Source: Actinoallomurus soli
GTDB lineage: Bacteria > Actinomycetota > Actinomycetes > Streptosporangiales > Streptosporangiaceae
Direction: 5' to 3'
DNA length: 64,000 nt
Assembly (NCBI RefSeq): GCF_024055715.1
Contig: NZ_JAMXMV010000010.1
Span: 248,001-312,000, forward strand
The notes beneath the pieces were generated by a model. That model had not been told where the DNA came from. It ran no database searches and saw only the letters and a list, made by a program, of their open reading frames with translations. Numbering within the stretch: the first letter of the stretch is position 1; every line of letters starts with the position of its first letter. Positions 58,951-64,000 of this stretch are shown here, in pieces. The translations under genes were made by a program, and so were the position numbers.

Positions 58951-59070
58951 CCCGGATGGACGCCCGGTGGGCGCCGCCGGCGACGCCACTCGGATCACCT
59001 CGGTCATCCGCCCGGACGGACGCCCGGCCGGCGCGTCGGTGACGCCGACCGGATCATCTCAGCCGCCGGT
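58951..59070. repeat. two imperfect 60-nt direct repeats
   Basis: 58951-59010 and 59011-59070 share CCCGGAYGGACGCCCGG, GACGCC and CGGATCA blocks at matching positions. The second copy merges at its end with the 40-nt array of the GPP34 gene. Not obviously part of any gene. Confidence 0.65.
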
Positions 59071-59220
59071 CGCGATGCCCGCGCCGGTCGCGATCGCCTC
59101 AGCCGCCGGTCGCGATGCTCACGTGGGCCGAGATCGCCTCAGCCGCCGGTCGCGATGCTCACGTGGGCCGAGATCGCCTCAGCCGCCGGTAGCGATGCTC
59201 GCGTTCGTCGCGATCACCAC
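59061..59220 (-). repeat. 40-nt array derived from the GPP34 gene 3' end
   Basis: Units 59061-59100, 59101-59140 and 59141-59180 follow directly on the true 3' end at 59181-59220, which aligns with them at about 80% identity. On the minus strand each copy retains SIATGG followed by a stop-like TGA. Units 2 and 3 are identical. The period is not a multiple of three, which is possible because the copies lie beyond the stop. Confidence 0.9.
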
Positions 59221-59847
59221 GGCGGACGTCGCGGCCATGACGGCGGCCTGGATCGACGCGATGACCTTCGCGACGGCCCGGCCCGCCCACTGCTCCTCGG
59301 TGATCTCCTTGACACGGGTCCGCAGGACCTTGCCGTCGACCTCCGGGAACGCCTTGCGGTCGAGGCGGCAGGCGTGCACGATCGCGAGCAGGGCGCTGGA
59401 CCGTACGTCGGCCGGGGCGCCGCCCAGCACCGCTCCGAGCCGGGCGCGAAGCTCCTGCTCGGGCCCCGGGTCCCGCTCCGGATAGTTGGTGTGCCGGACG
59501 AAGAGCACCTTGCGCTCGCGCTCCTCCAGGACGCCCATCGCCGCCAGCCTGGCCAGGCGCCGTTTCCGTACCTCGTCCCGGCGGCTTCTGTTCACCCAGT
59601 GCTCGGCCTTGCGGGGCTCGCCGTCCGCCGCGATCCGCGCCAGGAGCGCGTCGAGGTCGGGATCGTCGACCGGGGACGAGTCGACCGCGACGATGCGCCC
59701 GTCGGTGAGCCGAACGCGTTCGGCCAGCGCGAGCTCCACCAACAGCGCACCCGCCACGCCGCAGTCGAGCTCGGCGGACCCGATCATCGCGACACCGTCC
59801 TGCTCCCGAAGGGCCAGCAGGAGGAGCTCGTCGGCCAGTCTCAGCAT
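59179..59847 (-). CDS. GPP34 (GOLPH3/Vps74-like) phosphoprotein
   Basis: A 222-residue protein of the GPP34 family: LADELLLLALREQDG, LDCGVAGALLVELALAERVR, RSRRDEVRKRRLARLAAMGV and FPEVDGKVLRTRVKEIT. Eukaryotic members bind phosphatidylinositol-4-phosphate at the Golgi; bacterial members are abundant in actinomycetes and unexplained. The hydrophobic C-terminus (AKVIASIQAAVMAATSAVVI) could embed in the membrane. ATG 59847 follows GAGGGG. Its last codons and stop are repeated downstream in a 40-nt array. Separated from the protease gene by 122 bp. Confidence 0.88.
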   Translation of the reverse strand: MLRLADELLLLALREQDGVAMIGSAELDCGVAGALLVELALAERVRLTDGRIVAVDSSPVDDPDLDALLARIAADGEPRKAEHWVNRSRRDEVRKRRLARLAAMGVLEERERKVLFVRHTNYPERDPGPEQELRARLGAVLGGAPADVRSSALLAIVHACRLDRKAFPEVDGKVLRTRVKEITEEQWAGRAVAKVIASIQAAVMAATSAVVIATNASIATGG

Positions 59848-59969
59848 TCATCCACCCCTCACGGCCTGATGCGATCTTCGACGCCGCCGCCCTGCCGAGG
59901 GTTCCGGCACCGGCCGGTCGGGCGAGCGGGGAGACGGCCGAGCCCGTCTCCCCCGCCGCGGGCCGTGCG

Positions 59970-60713
59970 TCAGAACGGCAGGCCGCTCCACGCGACGACG
60001 AACCGGCCCGCGTAGGCGATCTTCTGCCACTGGGTCGCCTTCAGCGTGCGCTTGCCGTGCGCGGGGTCCCAGATCAGGTAGGTCGACTGGTCCCAGCTCG
60101 TGGTGTCGTCGAAGCCGTAGATCACCACGTAGTGGGCCATGGTCTTCGGCGCCTTCGGGTACCAGCTCTTCCTGGAGTAGACCGTGATGACGACCGGTCC
60201 TTCACCGTAGTAGTAGGCGCCGCGCACGCCGTCCCACAGGTTCGGGTTCGTGATGCTCCGGTACGCCTTGTACTTCGTACCCTTCCGGTGCCACGCCTTG
60301 TTGATGTAGTTGGTCATCTCCCGGCCCATCGCGATGGGCGAGGTGAAGCCGATCTTGTCGGTGGCCATCTTCTTCGCCAGATAGCTCTGGGTGCTCGACG
60401 TGACCTTGACGCCCGTCTGATACGTCAGCGCCGAGGCGGCGGCGGCCGGGCCGCACCAGTTGCCCTTCTTCTGCTTCTGGCCCTTGATGGACATGGACTT
60501 CCAGTAGTGAGCCGCCGCGGTGACGTCCGACGGCGGCTCGGCGAGCAGCTTGTAGTGATGACCGCCCTCGGTGACCTGCGCGGCGGCGGGCGCCACCGCC
60601 CGCGGGGATCCGGCGGCGGGAGCCTTCGGAGCGGCGGAGGCGACCGACGGGCTCGCCGCCACGACACCGGCCGCGATCAGTACGGAAGCGACACGAACAG
60701 GGGTACGCGCCAC
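59970..60713 (-). CDS. secreted C39-like (papain-type) cysteine peptidase
   Basis: A 247-residue exported protein: signal peptide to about residue 28, an Ala/Pro-rich stretch, and a C39-like domain with catalytic Cys87 in GNWCGPAAAAS, His in MAHYVVIYGFDD and Asp in YLIWDPAHGK. This order matches the C39-like/peptidase family C70-type proteins commonly secreted by actinomycetes. A free enzyme not fused to an ABC transporter, so it is not a bacteriocin processing exporter. Target unknown. GTG 60713 follows GGGAGAAG. Divergent from the DUF4253 gene. Confidence 0.85.
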   Translation of the reverse strand: MARTPVRVASVLIAAGVVAASPSVASAAPKAPAAGSPRAVAPAAAQVTEGGHHYKLLAEPPSDVTAAAHYWKSMSIKGQKQKKGNWCGPAAAASALTYQTGVKVTSSTQSYLAKKMATDKIGFTSPIAMGREMTNYINKAWHRKGTKYKAYRSITNPNLWDGVRGAYYYGEGPVVITVYSRKSWYPKAPKTMAHYVVIYGFDDTTSWDQSTYLIWDPAHGKRTLKATQWQKIAYAGRFVVAWSGLPF

Positions 60714-60956
60714 GTCTTCTCCCTGGAAGAGGGGGATGGGGGGCTGAAACTCGGATGATCGTTCCACCCCGCGATCCGGCCCGACAGTGACCCAGGGCTC
60801 AATCGCCGGCATGACCGACGGCCCAATCGCCGGCCGTGATGCCCGCCGGCCGGCGGCGAAGAGCGAGCCTGGCGGTGACACCGTCACCGGCGCGAAGGAG
60901 CCTGGCCGATCGTGACCCGCCGGAGAACGTCGTAGCCGGCGGCTAGTTTCGCGGGC

Positions 60957-61748
60957 ATGCGCCGTGAATCGCCGTTCGAAGCCCTCCCCGAATACCTTCC
61001 GCCCGGCCGTCTGGTGACGCCTCAGCGAAGCTTCGCACGGCCTGCCCGGCCGACCGGCCCGGCGCTCTGGGTGTCGGACGAGCCGCTGCCCGACGCGGGG
61101 ACCCGCTGGATCGAGCTGTTCGCGCAGCACGAGCGGACCGGCCTGTACCCACTGCTCCTGGACACCCTTCGGGGCGACCCCGGCCGACCGTGGCACGATG
61201 GGGAGCTCAAGCCCCCGACGCCCGCCGGCGCCATCGACATGCTGACCGCGGAGGGCGTACTCCGCCGATTCTGGGACTCGGTGGTCCCGGATTCCGAAGA
61301 CGGCGCCGAGGAGGAGCCGTCCGGCCCCTGGCCCGGGCTGGCACCGCCGGGGGTCGGGGGCCCGGATGCGGACACGGCGGCCGCGTTCGCGGAGTCTCTC
61401 GGCGCTTCCCGGCACTGGCTGCTCGGCCTGGTCCCCGCGACTCGCGGAGCGGACTCGGTCACGTTGTGCGGCTGGTCCGGGCCGATTAACCACACAAATC
61501 ACACGCAAGAGATCTCGGCGGTGCTTCGTTCCTGGGAGGAGCGGTTCGGCGCCCGTGTCGTGTCGGTCGGCTTCGACACGCTCCAGTTGTCCGTGGCCGC
61601 GCCCCCACGCACGTTCGAGCATGCCCTCCAGGTCACCGCCGAGCATCTCGCCTTCTGCCCCGACAACATCTGGCAGGGCTGCGGAGACCTCGAGATGTAC
61701 GCCGACGGCCTCCTCGACGAGGACTCCTGGTCCTTCTGGTGGGACTGA
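60957..61748 (+). CDS. DUF4253 domain protein
   Basis: A 263-residue cytosolic protein. The C-terminal third (HTQEISAVLRSWEERFGARV, SVGFDTLQLSVAAPPRTFEH, HLAFCPDNIWQGCGDLEMYA) is the DUF4253 domain, widespread in actinomycetes and in several cases linked to polymorphic toxin immunity genes; its role is not established. The N-terminal part is Pro-rich and less conserved. ATG 60957 lies 7 nt after TAGTTT, compatible with a leaderless transcript. A truncated second copy of residues around 180-230 lies at 62943-63095. Confidence 0.8.
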   Translation: MRRESPFEALPEYLPPGRLVTPQRSFARPARPTGPALWVSDEPLPDAGTRWIELFAQHERTGLYPLLLDTLRGDPGRPWHDGELKPPTPAGAIDMLTAEGVLRRFWDSVVPDSEDGAEEEPSGPWPGLAPPGVGGPDADTAAAFAESLGASRHWLLGLVPATRGADSVTLCGWSGPINHTNHTQEISAVLRSWEERFGARVVSVGFDTLQLSVAAPPRTFEHALQVTAEHLAFCPDNIWQGCGDLEMYADGLLDEDSWSFWWD

Positions 61749-61856
61749 TCAGCACCCATCGGCATGTCGCCCATGGCGTAGCGCTGCGCGCCGTCTTCTT
61801 CGTCACGCCGGAGGTCACAGTGGCGACGCCGCCCACCATGATCAGGCCCCGGCCGT

Positions 61857-62189
61857 TCAGCCCCTGTCGCCGGGTTGCGGGCGCTGGGCTCGCTCGACGA
61901 TCAGCCGCAGCGCCTCGACGTGCTCGAGGAATCGGGTTCGTCCCGGGTCGGTGGCCCGCACCGTGGTCTTGGGCACCCGGCCGAGATACGTCCGGCGCTG
62001 CTCGGCGTATCCGTCCTTCCTCAGGGTGGCCAGTTGCTTGGACAGTGCGGAGTCCGACAGGGACACCTCGCTTCGCAGGAAGGCGAAGTCGCACCATTCC
62101 GCCGCGCAGAGCACCGACATGATCGCCAGCCGTGTCGGGTCCGACAGCAGGCGGTCCAGTCCCGGTGCCCCGCCCGGCGGAGATGTCAT
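61857..62189 (-). CDS. winged-helix transcriptional regulator (MarR/ArsR-like)
   Basis: A 110-residue regulator: LDRLLSDPTRLAIMSVLCAA, LRSEVSLSDSALSKQLATLR as helix-turn-helix, KDGYAEQRRTYLGRVPKTTV as wing and a C-terminal dimer helix (FLEHVEALRLIVERA). This compact form is the common actinomycete transcriptional regulator fused operon-wise with a membrane protein. Its ATG overlaps the stop of the upstream membrane protein gene by 4 bp. A large inverted repeat lies in the promoter and is probably its operator. Confidence 0.88.
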   Translation of the reverse strand: MTSPPGGAPGLDRLLSDPTRLAIMSVLCAAEWCDFAFLRSEVSLSDSALSKQLATLRKDGYAEQRRTYLGRVPKTTVRATDPGRTRFLEHVEALRLIVERAQRPQPGDRG

Positions 62190-62686
62190 TGGTTCCTTCG
62201 CCGCTGCGAGACCGCGGTCAGCAGCCGGCTCAGCCCGAACAGCGCGGTGAAGGCGACGCCGTAGAGAACCCCGTCCACGGTGTTGGGGTAGTCGCGCAGG
62301 CCGACCATACCGGCGACGTGGCCGGTGAGATCGGTGCCGTAACGGGAGACCAGCCATGTGCCGAGAGCCGCGACGATGAGAACTGCTCCGAAGACCCGCG
62401 GGTCGAACGACTGCCGACGTTCCACTCCGCGCATCCTACCCAGCAGCGACGTCCGGCCGGCGAAGCTGGTCACGAGCACGACGACCAGCGCGGCCAGGAC
62501 CACGAGGGCGATCAGCTTGGCGCCGCCGACACCGACGAAGTCGTTGGCCGCCGTTCCCCCGGCGGTCAGCACGAAGATCGCCGCATAGACCCACCACGGA
62601 AGGCGGGCCGCCCGTCGGGTCCGCTCCTGGTACGTGCGGACCATCGCCAGCGCCTCTGCCGCCTGACGCTCGCTCTGTTCGTTCAT
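62186..62686 (-). CDS. membrane protein coupled to the winged-helix regulator
   Basis: A 166-residue protein with four membrane helices (WWVYAAIFVLTAGGTAAN, LIALVVLAALVVVLVTSF, VFGAVLIVAALGTWLVSRY, DGVLYGVAFTALFGLSRLL) and a charged cytosolic N-terminus of about 28 residues. Family not known to me, but such proteins are regularly paired with small winged-helix regulators in actinomycetes. ATG 62686 follows AAGGGGG. Its stop overlaps the regulator's ATG, so both are from one transcript. Confidence 0.8.
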   Translation of the reverse strand: MNEQSERQAAEALAMVRTYQERTRRAARLPWWVYAAIFVLTAGGTAANDFVGVGGAKLIALVVLAALVVVLVTSFAGRTSLLGRMRGVERRQSFDPRVFGAVLIVAALGTWLVSRYGTDLTGHVAGMVGLRDYPNTVDGVLYGVAFTALFGLSRLLTAVSQRRRNQ

Positions 62687-62699
62687 GACAGCCCCCTTC

Positions 62700-62752
62700 G
62701 ACTACTTGCCTACATGGAAACTACTCGCTACTTTCCAGCAAGGCAAGTAGTC
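62700..62752. promoter_or_regulatory. large inverted repeat, probable operator
   Basis: Arms 62700-62720 and 62732-62752 (GACTACTTGCCT at the outer ends, TGGAAA inside) pair with about 18 of 21 bases matching around an 11-nt loop CTACTCGCTAC, which itself resembles the outer CTACTTGCCTA. It lies 14-66 bp upstream of the membrane protein start. Multiple CTACTYGC sites suggest cooperative binding by the winged-helix regulator. Confidence 0.7.
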
Positions 62753-62942
62753 GGAGGAATGTCGCCCCCAGCACACCACGGTCCGGGTCACGCATGCTTC
62801 AGCGCGTCGATGTGCGCCAAGGGCCCCTGCAGGAGACGCGGCACCTGCGGCGTCGGAGTAAGTGGCGGCCGGACGCGGCCCCTTCCGCCCGCGAGACGGC
62901 CGAAGGCGGCCCGGGAGGCGGGCAGTGCCGGCGATTCCCTTC

Positions 62943-63095
62943 ATCACCGATCACACGCAGGAGATCTCGGCGGTCCTTCGCTCCTGGGAGAAGCGGTTCG
63001 ACGCCTGCGTCGTCTCCGTCGGCTTCGACACACTCCTGTTGTCCGTAGCGGCGCCTCCGCGGACACCCCAGCACGCTCGCCAGGTCGCCGCCGAA
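62943..63095 (+). pseudogene. truncated DUF4253 fragment
   Basis: The frame encodes DHTQEISAVLRSWEKRFDAC, VVSVGFDTLLLSVAAPPRTP and QHARQVAAE, which matches residues around 180-230 of the intact DUF4253 protein encoded at 60957-61748 at over 75%. Neither the N-terminal two-thirds nor the last part is present. On its right it stops abruptly at the border of the HsdR remnant. It is a decaying partial duplicate left behind by recombination. Confidence 0.85.
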
Positions 63096-63499
63096 CTACA
63101 CCTGCAGCGCCTGATTGAGGTGGTTGGCGACTCCGTAGTAGTCGACGACGTAGCCGCACAGTTTGCGGTCCGCCGTCCGGTTGACCCGCGCGACCGCCTG
63201 CAGGAGTTCGGCTTCCTTCAGCGAACGGTCGACGTACAGCACCTGCTCGATCGGCGCGTCGAAGCCGGTGAGCAGCATCGACTTGACGATGAGGAAGGTG
63301 ATCGGCCGATCACCCTCATCGATCTCCTCGGGGAAGGGCTGGGTGAATGCCTTGATACGGCTTTTCTGCTGCTTCTCCCCCGTCCACTCGGAGTAGCGGT
63401 CCTCGTCGTTGCGGTCCCGGGAGAGATCACCGGCACGAAGTCGATGGCCCGGAGCCGGTCGAGATGCCGGTAACGGAAGGAGTGACGCACCTCGACAGA
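63096..63499 (-). pseudogene. remnant of type I restriction enzyme HsdR (helicase part), frameshifted
   Basis: On the minus strand one frame gives SVEVRHSFRYRHLDRLRAID then FVPVIS (63499 to about 63422) and another gives DRNDEDRYSEWTGEKQQKSR, ITFLIVKSMLLTGFDAPIEQ and LLQAVARVNRTADRK. These form a continuous segment of the HsdR helicase (motif V/VI region, TGFDAP and QAVARVNR) only if a one-base shift near 63415-63424 is assumed. Both ends of the gene are missing. The stop at 63096 lies in the junction with the DUF4253 fragment. No hsdM or hsdS is in the window. Confidence 0.85.
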
Positions 63500-63567
63500 G
63501 GTTGTGTCGCCCCCTACGGCGTGCGACAGTTCTGACGAGTTGCCGCCACAGGCCAAAGGAGATCGCC

Positions 63568-63837
63568 GTGCCACGCCCCTGGGAAGCGGACAGCGAAGCG
63601 CGGTTCAGTCGCCGGCTCGGCAAGACCGCAGCCGAATTAGGAAACAGCCGCACCACCAACGACTGCCCGGACATCTGGGAGCTGGACAATGGCGACATCG
63701 CGATCGTCGGGCGGGACATGACGACGGCGTTCACCGACCGGTTGCCCGCAGACGTCCGCATCGGCGCCGACGAACGCCTGGTCGTCATCCCCGGCAACAT
63801 GCTGAGCGCCGCGAAACCGGATATTCGGGATGCTTGA
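63568..63837 (+). CDS. small protein paired with DUF6879
   Basis: An 89-residue protein with ADSEARFSRRLGKTAAELGN, CPDIWELDNGDIAIVGRDMT and RLVVIPGNMLSAAKPDIRDA. The DIWELDNGDIAIVGRD core is common in actinomycete genes that precede DUF6879 genes. Likely regulatory; function unknown. GTG 63568 has AAAGGAG 6 nt upstream. Leu24 is a TTA codon (63637-63639). It overlaps the next gene by 8 bp. The preceding HsdR remnant marks a probable insertion or deletion border. Confidence 0.78.
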   Translation: MPRPWEADSEARFSRRLGKTAAELGNSRTTNDCPDIWELDNGDIAIVGRDMTTAFTDRLPADVRIGADERLVVIPGNMLSAAKPDIRDA

Positions 63838-64000
63838 CCGCATCCGCAGTATTCCGGGACAGACGCTGGACGTCGCGTCCTACCACGCCCTACGGCGAGA
63901 GGAAACTCAGCACCTGACCAAACCGATCTGGAAGCTCGAGCGCTCCCAGTATTTCCACGAACCCGACGACGACCCCAGCTGGCGGGCCTTCGTCGAGAAT
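63830..64000 (+). CDS. DUF6879 family protein, N-terminal part
   Basis: Fifty-seven codons run to the window edge: MLDRIRSIPGQTLDVASYHA, then REETQHLTKPIWKLERSQYF and HEPDDDPSWRAFVEN. The WKLERxQxF and acidic turn followed by W.AF are the start of the DUF6879 domain, found in many actinomycetes next to helix-turn-helix or DUF397 genes. ATG 63830 overlaps the previous stop by 8 bp, so the two are co-translated. Confidence 0.78.
   Translation, partial: MLDRIRSIPGQTLDVASYHALRREETQHLTKPIWKLERSQYFHEPDDDPSWRAFVEN

Overview
The window is GC-rich actinomycete DNA. Evidence for this includes many GTG and one TTG start codon, several apparently leaderless genes, a lysX fusion of MprF-like transferase and lysyl-tRNA synthetase, two PknB-type kinases, a DUF6879 pair, CGNR and DUF2277 families, and only occasional TTA codons. 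Gene content fits Streptosporangiales/Thermomonosporaceae (Actinomadura or Actinoallomurus-like); this is an inference from families, not a taxonomic test. No rRNA, convincing tRNA, CRISPR array, complete insertion sequence or origin was seen.

Layout. 1-15 kb: end of a topoisomerase IB gene, a LysR regulator divergent from clpP with a dienelactone hydrolase, a double-AAA+ protein, a flavin-fold protein, tex, a secreted hydrolase with its winged-helix regulator and a double operator, a leaderless MerR gene with a YnfA-type membrane protein, a lipid kinase and a TerC exporter behind a probable manganese riboswitch. 15-24 kb: a secreted protein next to a membrane gene split by one in-frame TGA, a CGNR regulator tightly divergent from an EamA transporter, a three-gene operon (exo/endo/phosphatase, NamZ, AmiE-like amidase) pointing to peptidoglycan scavenging, and a CopC pair. 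24-37 kb: lipoprotein with von Willebrand domain, histidine phosphatase, a sugar ABC operon with an MGH1-type glycosidase under a LacI repressor with two identical operators, an MFS/ROK divergent pair, a HAD phosphatase translationally coupled to an orphan histidine kinase. 38-50 kb: small membrane protein, CoA-transferase with a palindromic operator, a HicA-like two-gene unit, three response regulators and two histidine kinases, DeoR regulator, P450 and a membrane-anchored esterase. 50-57 kb: anti-sigma-like ATPase, two Ser/Thr kinases, lysX. 57-64 kb is the most accessory part: an orphan TIGR02679 (Wadjet-II JetD-like) gene, GPP34 protein, secreted C39-like protease, DUF4253 gene, a small operon behind a large inverted repeat, then a DUF4253 fragment fused to a broken HsdR remnant and the start of a DUF6879 pair.

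Most unusual theme: short tandem repeats. About fifteen arrays with units of 9-60 nt occur in 64 kb, inside coding linkers (MerR, MFS, P450, histidine kinase, both Ser/Thr kinases) and, more strikingly, as tandem copies of gene 3' ends including the stop codon (genes ending at 23896, 36184, 57396, 59179 and, more weakly, 46111). This recurrent stop-codon-anchored duplication, together with the orphan JetD-like gene lacking the usual Toprim glutamate, are the observations most worth following. All coordinates and translations were read by eye; no database search was run.
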